Part shown: positions 8,291-16,906 of the stretch, one piece after another
Layout: the number at the start of each line of letters is the position of its first letter
How positions within the stretch are numbered: the stretch's first letter is position 1
Source: Myxococcales bacterium
GTDB taxonomy: Bacteria > Myxococcota_A > Polyangia > Polyangiales > Polyangiaceae
Assembly: GCA_025359105.1 (NCBI GenBank)
Contig: JANYHK010000082.1
Coordinates: forward strand, 1 to 47,201
Direction of reading: 5' to 3'
DNA: 47,201 nucleotides
Position numbers and translations under genes: made by a program
Notes under the pieces: generated by a model
Told to the model about the DNA's origin: nothing
Seen by the model: only the letters and a program-made list of their open reading frames with translations
Database searches by the model: none

Positions 8291-9904
8291 ATGAAGCCGG
8301 CGGGTTGGTCCGTGGCGCTCGCGACCCTCGTCTCGTGGGTTGCGAGCGCGGCGCACGCGGGCGCAACGCCTGCGTCGGCGTACCAGCGCATCAAGGAGAA
8401 GGAGTCCGCGCTGGGGCCCACGCCGAACGAGAACGCCGTCCTCACGGTGGGCAGCCTCGACTGTGAGAGCGGCGTCTTCACGATGGGCGCGTTTCCGAAG
8501 ACGACACGTGAAATCGCGGGGGGCGGCTTCAAGACGATCCAGCACGTCACCCATTACGCAGTCGGCGCCTTCGCGAAGCACGTGACGATGCGCTTCGACG
8601 TGGCGCACCGCCAGGGTCGGTCGGTCGCCGCGAGCTTGTCGTTCGGGGCGTCGGCGCAGACCGGCGCGGGGGCGCTCATCAATCCGCGCCAGCCGGCGAC
8701 GGGGCAGGATTTCGTGGCGTTCGACATCGGCGAGGCGTCTGGTCGATTCACCTTCGCCGTCCAGTGCGGCGACAAGATCGCGAGCGGCCCGCGCCTGCCC
8801 AACGACGGCAGACCGTCGACGGGCTACGCAGACCCCGTCCACTGCGCGAAGGACAACGCCTTCTGCGCGTGCCCGCCCGCCGATCCGGGCTGCACGCGCC
8901 GGCAGCACCTCCAAGAGTTCGAGCACGCGCACGTGTGGGCGGGCGCCGGCGCCTTCGAGGTCGAGGCCGTCCCCGTGGCGATCGTCTACGAAGCGCCGGA
9001 AGATCGTGCGAGGCGCAGCTCCGCGACGTTCCTCGACAACGGCGCGGTCGGCGCGGCGGCGGCGATCGTCGTACCGACGAATCGATCGGAGACGGCTGGA
9101 GGAGGCCCCCTAGCAACGCCAGAAGATCTCGCACATCGCCTCGTCGCCACGGGACACACGTACGCGGCCGGAGTCGCCGGAGTCCTCGACGCCATCGCCG
9201 CCGGTGCCGCCGCCGCCCCACGCGACGCGTCGCGGCTGCCGGCGACCGCCGCGACGCAAGTGGGGCGGCCGGGCGGGGATCCGCGGGGGCCGGGCGACGA
9301 CGACCAGATCTGGGTCTACGAGCGCGCGTATTTTGCCTGGACCACGGAGACGGAGCGCGTAGGGACCGTGTTTCTCGGCGCCGATGCCCTCCGCGCTCAC
9401 TCGGTGTGGCAGCTCAAGGCCGATCTCGCGGCGCTCGTCGGCAACGAGGCCTCGCGGGCGGGGAAACGCACGTCGCTCCACAAGCCGACGATCCAGTCGC
9501 TGCTCGACCTCGATCCTCGTGCCGGTGGCGCCGTCGCCGCCGCCGACCGGTTCGTCGACGCGACGGCGCAGCTCGCACCGGGCAAAGACACGCTGTGCCC
9601 GACGTCGCCGGCGGTCTACCGGCTCGCGATGGAACCGTCCTATGTCCGCGCGGACACGACGGCGCGGGTTCTCGCGTCGGCGAGCGGGTTCGGCAGTGGA
9701 TGGCTCGTGGCTTTGGGCCGAGAGGCGAGCTCGGAGGCTCCGCGCACCGTCGACATCGCGCTCTCGCGTCAGGCCCGCGCCCCAACGGGCTCCGCCATTT
9801 ACGAGGCCCACGTGGCGCCCTCGATCGCGAGCTCGCCGTGTTACGCGGTGGAGTTCGACAGGCTGTTCGGCACGTTCGCCTGGAAAGCGAAGCGACCACC
9901 CTGA
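8291..9904 (+). CDS. Secreted protein of unknown function, third gene of operon
   Basis: The 537-aa protein begins with a signal peptide (MKPAGWSVALATLVSWVASA, cleavage near AHAGA). An alternative GTG at 8273 overlaps the previous stop as GTGA; the ATG at 8291 is preferred because it begins the signal sequence and has GACGGGG upstream. The mature part looks beta-rich, with Cys-containing loops (CAKDNAFCACPPADPGC) and no recognised catalytic motif. Position and coupling suggest it works with the 1107-aa protein and the LPD_N-like protein outside the inner membrane. A binding or adaptor role would be only a guess. It ends just before the second copy of the operator-like site. Confidence 0.8.
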   Translation: MKPAGWSVALATLVSWVASAAHAGATPASAYQRIKEKESALGPTPNENAVLTVGSLDCESGVFTMGAFPKTTREIAGGGFKTIQHVTHYAVGAFAKHVTMRFDVAHRQGRSVAASLSFGASAQTGAGALINPRQPATGQDFVAFDIGEASGRFTFAVQCGDKIASGPRLPNDGRPSTGYADPVHCAKDNAFCACPPADPGCTRRQHLQEFEHAHVWAGAGAFEVEAVPVAIVYEAPEDRARRSSATFLDNGAVGAAAAIVVPTNRSETAGGGPLATPEDLAHRLVATGHTYAAGVAGVLDAIAAGAAAAPRDASRLPATAATQVGRPGGDPRGPGDDDQIWVYERAYFAWTTETERVGTVFLGADALRAHSVWQLKADLAALVGNEASRAGKRTSLHKPTIQSLLDLDPRAGGAVAAADRFVDATAQLAPGKDTLCPTSPAVYRLAMEPSYVRADTTARVLASASGFGSGWLVALGREASSEAPRTVDIALSRQARAPTGSAIYEAHVAPSIASSPCYAVEFDRLFGTFAWKAKRPP

Positions 9905-9920
9905 GCGCGCGACGCTCACC

Positions 9921-9945
9921 GAACGTTCATCGATTGTTCAATGAA
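9921..9945 (+). promoter_or_regulatory. Operator-like site 2 upstream of lipoprotein gene
   Basis: This is the second copy of the 25-bp site at 2971. GTTCA occurs at 9925-9929 and 9936-9940 (11-bp period), and GTTCAATGAAC forms a perfect palindrome around one central base. A -10-like TATGTT lies at 9964-9969, which would put the -35 region inside the end of the site, a position suited to repression. The next start is 10021. The shared site links this lipoprotein to the three-gene operon in one small regulon. Confidence 0.5.
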
Positions 9946-10020
9946 CGATCGAACCGGCTGGGCTATGTTCCTCGAGTGCAGCTCGCGCGTGCGACGAGCT
10001 GTCACCAGGAGGGTGCGTCG

Positions 10021-10755
10021 ATGAAGAAGGTGCTTCTGGGGCTCTTGGCCCTTCCGGTCGTTGTGGCGATGTCGGCGTGCTCGGCCAATCCGGGCAGCTC
10101 GAATGAGCAAGCGTCGCCGAGCCTCAGGGTCTCGCAGTCGCTCTCGCCGTCGAGCGTGGGGCCTGGACAGACCGTCACGGGGCCCGACTACAGGACCCTC
10201 AGCACGTGTCGACTGTACTCCGCGGCGAACGGTTGGTTCGACGCGAACCCGCGCATCGTCATCAAGTTGCCCGATGCCAACGGCGTCCAGTACGGGATGA
10301 CCGACGACAAGGTTCCGTTCCCGACGCCGTGGATAAGCAACCAGGCGTCAGGCACCCCTACTTGGGGCGGCCCGGGGCTCAACTGTGATCCACGTGGTCC
10401 CTGCCTCTACGAGCCGGACGTCTACAACTACGAGCACGCGCTATTGGCCAACGTCGTTGGCATCGTCTCGCATCAGTTCCTCGTCCGCGATCTGCCCTTG
10501 GACACGTCGTACAAGGATTTCACCCACTACAAGGTGGGCGATCAGCAGTTTTACTACAACGGCACGGCGCAGGCCGACGAGGTCGACGATCGCAACTCGG
10601 TCACGATGGCTTGGTCGGGGAACGGCCACGTCGAGTCGAAGAAGGTCAACTGCGCCTATGTTTGGAAGGAAGGGACCACCCCAGGCACGGCCGTCCCGAC
10701 CGTCTACCATGCGCCGGTCGCGGAGTCGCACGACCCGGTCAACTGGCCGAACTAG
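10021..10755 (+). CDS. Hypothetical lipoprotein
   Basis: The 244-aa protein has a lipoprotein signal (MKKVLLGLLALPVVVAMSAC; lipid-modified Cys at 20) and a Ser/Gly/Pro-rich linker. A compact domain follows with four Cys (TCRLYSA, NCDPRGPCLYEP, NCAYVWKEG) and many aromatics. AGGAGGG at 10007-10013 supports the ATG at 10021. No family is recognised. The operator-like site shared with the operon at 3027 suggests co-regulation. It is followed after 19 nt by a kinase gene, possibly on the same transcript, so it may be an envelope ligand or sensor for that signalling pair. Confidence 0.8.
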   Translation: MKKVLLGLLALPVVVAMSACSANPGSSNEQASPSLRVSQSLSPSSVGPGQTVTGPDYRTLSTCRLYSAANGWFDANPRIVIKLPDANGVQYGMTDDKVPFPTPWISNQASGTPTWGGPGLNCDPRGPCLYEPDVYNYEHALLANVVGIVSHQFLVRDLPLDTSYKDFTHYKVGDQQFYYNGTAQADEVDDRNSVTMAWSGNGHVESKKVNCAYVWKEGTTPGTAVPTVYHAPVAESHDPVNWPN

Positions 10756-10774
10756 GTCTAGGTAGGGGCGCTCC

Positions 10775-11785
10775 GTGCCCAAGGAGCTCTCGCCGGGTGC
10801 ATGCATGGGGCGCGACACGCTCCTCCGCCACGTCGCGACGGGCGGCATGGGGATCGTCTGGCAAGGCGAGCGCGTCTCATCGGACGGCGTTCGCCTCCCT
10901 GTCGCCGTCAAGACGATCCGCGCGGAGCTCGCGGGCGACGCGGCGTTTCGGGCGATGTTCCTCGAGGAGGCGCGCATCTCGTCGCGCCTCTCTCACCCGA
11001 ACGTCGCGCGCGTCCTCGACGTCGGTGAGGAGGACGGGACGATGTACATCGCCTTCGAGTGGGTCGACGGCCCATCGTTCGAGAGCCTCTGTTGGGACGC
11101 CGAGGAGCGCGGCGAGCTGTTGCCACAGGACCTCGCGCTGCGCGTCGTCGCCGACGTGTGCGCGGGCCTTCATGCGGTCCACGAGCTTCGCGGCGACGAC
11201 GGCGCGCTCCTCGACGTCGTCCACCGCGACGTCACTCCGACCAACGCGCTCGTCGGGAAGGACGGCGTCGCCAAGCTCATCGATCTAGGGCTGGCGAAGG
11301 CCCGCGATCGCGCAGGCGTCCCGACGCGGAGCGGCATCGCCAAGGGGACGTCGCAATTCATGGCGCCCGAGCAAGCGATGGGGCAGCGGGTCGACCGTCG
11401 CGCGGACGTCTTCGCTGCAGGGGCGCTCCTCTACCGCGCTCTCGCCGGACGCGCGCCGTTCCGTGATCACGACGCGCTCGCTGCGTTCGTCATGGGGCGC
11501 CCGCTCGCGAAGCTGCCCGACGAGATTCCGGCTCCGATCCGCGATCTGGTGACGAAGGCCATGTGCTCGGACCCCGACGGGCGCTTCGCCACGGCGGCGG
11601 AGATGCGCGCGGCGGTCGAGCGCGTGGGGGGGATGGTCCCGGCCGGACCACGCCCTGCGCTGCCCGGGCGCGCGGAAAAGGACTCACTCGAGGCGCGCGC
11701 GCGCACGCCGGCCTGGTTGATCCTCGGGCTCGTCGTCGCCGGTGGGCTCGTCGCGCTGGCGGTAGCGCTGGCGCTCGGCTCGTGA
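10775..11785 (+). CDS. Membrane-anchored Ser/Thr protein kinase (DLG variant)
   Basis: The 336-aa Hanks-type kinase has a Gly-rich loop ATGGMGIVW (21-29), the ATP lysine VAVK (K46), a catalytic loop HRDVTPTN (150-157) and APEQ (197-200). The metal-binding motif is DLG (170-172) instead of DFG, a tolerated change in some kinases. A C-terminal membrane helix (about 312-335, AWLILGLVVAGGLVALAVAL) ends the protein with almost no outside domain, so it is a cytoplasmic kinase tethered to the membrane. The GTG start has AGGGG upstream. It converges on the receptor kinase gene with a 7-nt gap. Substrates are unknown; nearby AAA and FHA regulators are plausible. Confidence 0.9.
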   Translation: MPKELSPGACMGRDTLLRHVATGGMGIVWQGERVSSDGVRLPVAVKTIRAELAGDAAFRAMFLEEARISSRLSHPNVARVLDVGEEDGTMYIAFEWVDGPSFESLCWDAEERGELLPQDLALRVVADVCAGLHAVHELRGDDGALLDVVHRDVTPTNALVGKDGVAKLIDLGLAKARDRAGVPTRSGIAKGTSQFMAPEQAMGQRVDRRADVFAAGALLYRALAGRAPFRDHDALAAFVMGRPLAKLPDEIPAPIRDLVTKAMCSDPDGRFATAAEMRAAVERVGGMVPAGPRPALPGRAEKDSLEARARTPAWLILGLVVAGGLVALAVALALGS

Positions 11786-11792
11786 GCTCGCC

Positions 11793-14483
11793 TCACGGAC
11801 AGCGCATCGTCCCCCGAAGCGCGTGATCGGCCGACGCGAAGCTTAGGCCCGACTCCACCTCCGCGCCCGCGTTGCCCTTGGCGTCACGACCCGGGCAAAC
11901 GAAGACGAAGTCGGCGGGCGATTCGCCGGTCGCGAGGTCGAAGTCGAGGGGCCCGCCGGCGCCGTTGAGATCGACGTGGCCACCCGCGCGCAGCGTCGCG
12001 ACCGCGTCGAGGATCGCCGTGGGGCCGACCTCGATGCGCTTGCCCGGCGATAGGAGCGACGCGATGGATCGTGCCAGATCGGGGCCTCGCAGCGCGCCGT
12101 CGCCCGCGACGAACGCGGCGTATGCGACGAGATAGAACGCGTCGTACGGCGCGGCGGGCGACAGGTTGGTCGTCGTCGCATGGTCGGGATAGGCCTGGTT
12201 GTAGCGCGTCGTGAACCGCGCGTTCGTCGCGGTGTTCGCCGGCGCGGCGATGCCGATGAAGCGGTGACGGAGCTCGACGTCACGACCGAGCCACGTGAAG
12301 AACGCGGCCTCCTTGGTGACCCCCGTGAGGCCGTTCAGCGCGACGTAGGTCGGTCGAGGCGTGCCGCGCGGCCAGTCCTTCTCGAGCGGCTTGAAGAACG
12401 TCTCCGTCAGCTCGTCGCCGCCCGCGTAGAGGACGATGTCGGGCACGAAGCCGAGGAGCTCGCGGGCGGCTCCGCCATACGAGTCCGCCGCGTTGGCGTC
12501 GCTCGGCTCGGCCACCGACAGCTCCCGGAACGAGGCGCCGACCTGATTCTCGAGCGCGGTCTTTCCGTTGAAGCGCAGCGCCGCGAAGAGCGCGTCTCCG
12601 ACCGCCAGCCCCGACGCGGATTTTCGCCGGAGCATCGCCACGCGGAGGGGACGCGTCGAGCGTCCCAGCTCCGCGCGCCGCGCCGGCTCCAGCACGTTGG
12701 CGACGAGGGCGCAGATCGGCTCGACGACCGCCGCGCTGCTGAGCGACGTGCGGAAGACGAGGCGCGGCTCTCCGGGCGGCGCGGAGATCGCCGTGATGAG
12801 CGCGCTGGAGTTCTCGGCGGGCACGGCGAGCACGCGCTGCGGAACGAAGAGGGAGCTCGCCAAGCCGATGAGCTCGTGGCTGCTCCCGAAGCCGATCACC
12901 ACCGGGACCTTCAGCTGCTCGACCAAGTGACGCGCGACCTTCTCGGAGTCGAGGGCGTCGTCGCAGCACACGATCACGAGCGGACGGGGAGGGGCGTCGC
13001 CGGCCTTGGAGGGGAGGCCGCGCGCGACCTGGACGAAGTCGCGTCGCGCGAGATCCACGGCGCGCATGCTCGGCTGGCCGATCGGTTCCGCGAGCGGTCC
13101 GCTCAGCTGGAACATGGCCCCCACCAGGAGCGCGTCGTCGCGGTCGGTGTCCCCCGGCTCCGCGAGGAGCTTGCACTCGGTCGTCTCCAGGGCGACGCAC
13201 GCGCCGTCTGCGGCACGGCACACCGAGGGTCGCCCGGCGGCCTGCGCGCAGGCGCGGTTCGAGGTGCAGCCTGGCGCCTTGGCGACCGGCTCGTTCGTGG
13301 CGGCCGCGGCGCGCACGCGTGCCCGTGCGCGCCACGTGACGAGCGCGGCGGCGACGCTCGCCACGGCCGCGAGGACGATGGCCGCCCACGCGATGCGTTG
13401 CAGGCCGCGGATCTCCGAGCGCTGGCGCAGCTTCGTAGTCCCGATCCCCGTGCGGCCGTCGTCGCCGGTTACCTCGCGGAGGGCCGGTGGATCGGAGAGG
13501 CGCAGCGTCTCGTCGCGCGCGATCCGCGCCTCGATCTCGTCGCGCGCGGCCTTGCGCTCGCCGGCGAAGATCTCGGTCATGAGCTTGGCCAGCGCGCGAG
13601 GCCCGAGGGTCGCGCGTCGTTCGGCCAGGTACGCGTCGATGTCCGTCAGCATCGCGGCCGCGGTCGGGTAGCGGTCCTCCGGGGACGGCGCCAGCGCGCG
13701 CGCGCAGATCGCGGCGAGGGCGGGCGGCTCCTTCGGAAGCGGAGGGAGCTCCAGCTCGCGCAGGTGCAAGAAGATCTCGAACTCGTTCTGATCTCCCCAG
13801 AAGCGCGCTCCGGTGATCGCCTCGCACAGCATGACGCCGACCGCGAAGAGATCGGCCCGCCGGTCCACCTCGCCGCGCCGCGCCTGCTCGGGCGCCATGT
13901 ACGTCGCCTTGCCCTTGACCACGCCGGACTGGGTCTCCAGCGTCGAGTCGACCGCCTTGGCGATCCCGAAATCGAGCAGCTTCACCGCGCCGTCGTACGT
14001 CAGCATCACGTTGTGCGGCGACACGTCGCGGTGAACGAGGTGGAGCGGCTTGCCGCCCCGGTCCGCGAGCTCGTGCGCGTACTCGAGGCCGCCCAGGACC
14101 TGTCCGAGGATCCAGACCGAGACGTCGAGCGGAAGCGCCTTCGGCGTCGTGCTGGTCTTGCGGCGCACGGCGTCGAGCGATTGCCCCTCGAGGTACTCCA
14201 TCTCGAGGAACGGGCTCTTCCCCTCGAGGCCCACCTCGTGGGTGTGGACCACGTTGGGGTGGTGCAGGCGCATCGCGAGGCGCGCCTCCTCGAGGAACAT
14301 CGACACCGCGCGTTCATCGCTCGCGAGCTCGGCCCGGAGGCGCTTGACGACGCTCAGCTTGGAGAAGCCCGCGTCCCCCTGCGCGACCGCGAGGTAGACG
14401 ACCCCCATTCCTCCCCGGCCCAGCTCCATGAGCGGACGCACGGTGGACGAATGCCGGAGGGCAGCTCCAGGCGGATTCTCCAC
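11793..14483 (-). CDS. Receptor Ser/Thr kinase with periplasmic leucine-binding-like sensor domain
   Basis: The 896-aa protein combines an N-terminal kinase with an extracytoplasmic ligand-binding domain. Kinase features are GRGGMGVVY (22-30), VVKR (K47), HRDVSPHN (151-158), DFG (171-173) and APEQ (197-200). A membrane helix (about 364-384) follows, then a short Cys pair segment (CTSNRACAQ). From about 435 to the end lies a type I periplasmic-binding fold of the branched-chain amino acid receptor kind (LLVGAMFQLSGPLAEPIG, VPVVIGFGSSHELIGLASSL, FVPDIVLYAGGD). The layout predicts direct sensing of an amino acid or similar small ligand, passed to the kinase. The GTG start is 24 nt from the divergent OmpR/AAA gene. 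The ligand is unknown. Confidence 0.92.
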   Translation of the reverse strand: MENPPGAALRHSSTVRPLMELGRGGMGVVYLAVAQGDAGFSKLSVVKRLRAELASDERAVSMFLEEARLAMRLHHPNVVHTHEVGLEGKSPFLEMEYLEGQSLDAVRRKTSTTPKALPLDVSVWILGQVLGGLEYAHELADRGGKPLHLVHRDVSPHNVMLTYDGAVKLLDFGIAKAVDSTLETQSGVVKGKATYMAPEQARRGEVDRRADLFAVGVMLCEAITGARFWGDQNEFEIFLHLRELELPPLPKEPPALAAICARALAPSPEDRYPTAAAMLTDIDAYLAERRATLGPRALAKLMTEIFAGERKAARDEIEARIARDETLRLSDPPALREVTGDDGRTGIGTTKLRQRSEIRGLQRIAWAAIVLAAVASVAAALVTWRARARVRAAAATNEPVAKAPGCTSNRACAQAAGRPSVCRAADGACVALETTECKLLAEPGDTDRDDALLVGAMFQLSGPLAEPIGQPSMRAVDLARRDFVQVARGLPSKAGDAPPRPLVIVCCDDALDSEKVARHLVEQLKVPVVIGFGSSHELIGLASSLFVPQRVLAVPAENSSALITAISAPPGEPRLVFRTSLSSAAVVEPICALVANVLEPARRAELGRSTRPLRVAMLRRKSASGLAVGDALFAALRFNGKTALENQVGASFRELSVAEPSDANAADSYGGAARELLGFVPDIVLYAGGDELTETFFKPLEKDWPRGTPRPTYVALNGLTGVTKEAAFFTWLGRDVELRHRFIGIAAPANTATNARFTTRYNQAYPDHATTTNLSPAAPYDAFYLVAYAAFVAGDGALRGPDLARSIASLLSPGKRIEVGPTAILDAVATLRAGGHVDLNGAGGPLDFDLATGESPADFVFVCPGRDAKGNAGAEVESGLSFASADHALRGTMRCP

Positions 14484-14489
14484 GCGACC

Positions 14490-14499
14490 AGAGTATCAT
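14490..14499. promoter_or_regulatory. Overlapping divergent -10 boxes sharing TA
   Basis: Only 24 nt separate the starts at 14483 (minus) and 14508 (plus). The minus strand reads TACTCT (14495-14490), 6 nt before its GTG; the plus strand reads TATCAT (14494-14499), 8 nt before its ATG. The boxes share bases 14494-14495, so one polymerase would exclude the other. Neither start has a Shine-Dalgarno sequence. This would make the kinase and regulator mutually exclusive at initiation. Confidence 0.45.
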
Positions 14500-14507
14500 G
14501 GGCACGG

Positions 14508-16301
14508 ATGCGCTACGTGTTCGGCGACTTCGAGCTCGACGACACGATCTTCGAGCTTCGGCGCGGGGATCAGCAGGTGCAGCTCCGGCCGCAGGCGCTG
14601 GACGTGCTGCTTCTCCTCGTGCGGGCCCGCGATCGCGTCGTCACGCGGGAAGAGCTCCTCGACGAAGTGTGGCCAGGGACGGTCGTGAGCCCCACCGCGC
14701 TGGCGCAAGCGATCCTCGCGGCGCGTCGCGCGCTCGGCGACGATCCCGACGAGCCGCACGTCATCCAGACGGTGCGCGCGCGCGGATACCGCTTCATTCT
14801 CCCGGTGGTCGAAGCGAAGGAGTCGGCGCGAGTCCCGGCCGCAGGCGCGGTCGAAAGCGCCGGTCAAGGTGAGCTCGTCGGGCGCGCGGAGCCGCTCGGG
14901 GCGCTCGAAGGGCTCTCGCGGGAGGCGCGCGCCGGGCGCGGCGGCGTGGCGCTGGTCACTGGAGAGACCGGCGCCGGCAAGACGCGCCTGGTCACGGAGC
15001 TCGCGACGCGCGCCGCGGCCGCAGGCGATCGGGTGGTCAGCGTTCGCTGTCACGATAAGACGGCGGCGCCGCCGCTCTGGCCCTTCATCCAGGCACTTCG
15101 TGAGCTGGCACGGGACCCCGAGGTCGGCGCCGAGCTCGCGCGCCACGCGGATCTTGCGGCCCTGCTCGACGCGACTCCTGTCGTGTCAGTGGGCGGCGAC
15201 GAGTCGGCGCAGGCGGAGTTCCGTCTGTTCGACGCGATGGCTCGCTTCGTACGCGGGATCGCCGCGCGCCGCCCGCTCCTCCTCGTCCTCGACGACATGC
15301 AGTGGGCGGACGAGGGTTCGCTCGCGCTGACGAAGCTCGTCGCGCGCGAGCTCGGCGCGGCGGCGGCGCTCCTCGTCCTCGTGTACCGCTCGGCGTCGGG
15401 CGCGCCGGATTCCGCCCTCGCGCGGACGATGGGGGCGCTGGCGAGGGCCGATGCGCGTCGCGCCGTGGTCCTCGGCGGCCTCTCACGCGAGGACGTCGCG
15501 CGCCTCGCTGCGCTCCGTCACGGGCGCGCCCTCTCCGACGACGCGGTCACCCGAATCTTCGACAAGACCGACGGCAATCCGCTGCTCGTCACGCAGCTCC
15601 TCCATGGAGTGCGCCAGGATTCCTCGGACGGTGCCGTCGCCGGCGCGACGTCCGCCATGCTCTCGACCGACGTCATGCGCGACGCCATCGCACTGCACAT
15701 CGGCGACCTCGGCCCCGCGTGCGCACAAATGCTCGGCGTCGCCGCGGTGCTCGGGCGGACCTTCACCATAGCCGCGCTCGCCGGGACGTCGGGCGTGGAC
15801 GCCGCGACGTTGCTCCCGCTCCTCGACGAGGCGATCGCCGCCCGCGTCGTCGCCAAAGTCGCGGGCGGCGCAGCCGCAACCCGCGCCGGAGAGCACCGTT
15901 TCGTGCACGCGCTCGTTCGCGACGTCCTCTACCGTCGTCTCGCGATCGCAGAGCGCGTGCGCCTGCACGTCGCCGCCGGTGACGCGATCCTCTCGCGCAC
16001 GCCCTCACCCGAAGGGGAGGCGCTCGACGCGGTCGCCGGTCATTTCGCAGAGGCCGCGGTGGGCGGAGACGCCGTGCGCGCCGTCACGTGGTGCGTTCGT
16101 GCGTCGGAGGGCGCGCCGAACCCCGAGGAAGCGCTGCTCCACCTCGAACGCGCGACCCGCGCGGTGGAGCACGTCGCGACCACCGACGCCGCGACGCTCC
16201 GTGCCCTGCACGACGCGCTCGGCGCCCTCGCGTCGCGCGCGCCTGCTCTCGCGGCCCGTGTCAAACAAACAGCCGCCAAGCTTCCCGCGCGGCGCGCGTG
16301 A
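14508..16301 (+). CDS. OmpR-type winged-helix regulator fused to AAA ATPase
   Basis: The 597-aa protein starts with an OmpR/PhoB-type DNA-binding domain lacking a receiver (about 1-100; RPQALDVLLLLVRARDRVVT, then RARGYRF). A signal-transducing ATPase follows, with Walker A TGETGAGKTR (about 151-160) and Walker B LLLVLDDMQWAD (about 257-268), then a helical C terminus likely to hold TPR-like repeats. Similar one-component regulators activate transcription when the ATPase module is engaged by a partner. The ATG at 14508 begins the conserved winged-helix strand; the frame is open far upstream only because it reads through the antisense of the kinase. It is divergent from the receptor kinase, which is a good candidate for its upstream signal. 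Confidence 0.88.
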   Translation: MRYVFGDFELDDTIFELRRGDQQVQLRPQALDVLLLLVRARDRVVTREELLDEVWPGTVVSPTALAQAILAARRALGDDPDEPHVIQTVRARGYRFILPVVEAKESARVPAAGAVESAGQGELVGRAEPLGALEGLSREARAGRGGVALVTGETGAGKTRLVTELATRAAAAGDRVVSVRCHDKTAAPPLWPFIQALRELARDPEVGAELARHADLAALLDATPVVSVGGDESAQAEFRLFDAMARFVRGIAARRPLLLVLDDMQWADEGSLALTKLVARELGAAAALLVLVYRSASGAPDSALARTMGALARADARRAVVLGGLSREDVARLAALRHGRALSDDAVTRIFDKTDGNPLLVTQLLHGVRQDSSDGAVAGATSAMLSTDVMRDAIALHIGDLGPACAQMLGVAAVLGRTFTIAALAGTSGVDAATLLPLLDEAIAARVVAKVAGGAAATRAGEHRFVHALVRDVLYRRLAIAERVRLHVAAGDAILSRTPSPEGEALDAVAGHFAEAAVGGDAVRAVTWCVRASEGAPNPEEALLHLERATRAVEHVATTDAATLRALHDALGALASRAPALAARVKQTAAKLPARRA

Positions 16302-16688
16302 AACCGTCAGGCGTGAGCTAAACGAGGCCCTGCGCCAGCGTGCGCGCTTCGTCCTTGAACAGGATCTCTCAACCGGGTCGGCGATGGGCGGAGCGCAGTC
16401 GTTTCGCCGATACTTTTCTGCATGTAAACAATTAGTTGGGCGCGTGAAGCGCACCGAGGGTCCGCCGCGACGGGCGAAACCGACTTCGTAGGCCGCCGCC
16501 TGAAGTGCCGAAGCCGCGTCGACTGCGCCGCCGGGCGCTGTGCGTTGCTCGGGGGCGGCTCCTTGGCGTGGCTCGATCCTGCAACCGGGCTGCGGAGCGG
16601 GCCCGTGGCTCGCGCTGGCGTAGACCGGGGGAACACCTTCGCGGTCTCGGCGGACCGACGGATGCCGCCCCCCCGCGTGTCCCTCCGT
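16302..16688. other. Gap of about 390 bp with an AT-rich patch
   Basis: No convincing gene is present. A stretch at about 16408-16438 (TACTTTTCTGCATGTAAACA followed by ATTAGTTGG) is clearly more AT-rich than its surroundings and could be a promoter or a scar. On the minus strand a 16-codon frame ending at about 16319 reads EILFKDEARTLAQGLV, which resembles a protein C terminus cut off from its gene. No hairpin with a T tract was found after the 16301 stop. Confidence 0.35.
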
Positions 16689-16889
16689 CTACGGACAGGT
16701 CGGGCTCGTTCCAACTCCGCACGGTCCGCGGTTGATGATCTGGGCGGGCTGTATCGGCGCCGGCTGCACCTGAACGGTGCTCTGCGCGCCGCCGCCGTGC
16801 GGGTCGCGCGGCTCTGCGTCGTCACCGCAGCCGATCAGGCCGGCGGCCGCGAACACGACGGGTAGGACGAATACGAATCGAGCTTTCAT
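16689..16889 (-). CDS. Small lipoprotein
   Basis: The 66-aa product has a lipoprotein signal peptide (MKARFVFVLPVVFAAAGLIG, Cys at 21) and then GDDAEPRDPHGGGAQ and a Gln/Pro-rich tail with two Cys. AAGGAGA precedes the ATG. It lies 17 nt after the other small lipoprotein gene on the same strand, probably in one operon. The segment after the lipidated Cys resembles that of the small lipoprotein at 26946-27155, so the two belong to one loose family. Its function is unknown. Confidence 0.75.
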   Translation of the reverse strand: MKARFVFVLPVVFAAAGLIGCGDDAEPRDPHGGGAQSTVQVQPAPIQPAQIINRGPCGVGTSPTCP

Positions 16890-16906
16890 CGTTCTTTCTC
16901 TCCTTG

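Noticed and set aside
12180-14507. Long open extension upstream of the OmpR/AAA gene
   Set aside because: It is antisense to the receptor kinase. The conserved winged-helix sequence begins at 14508.
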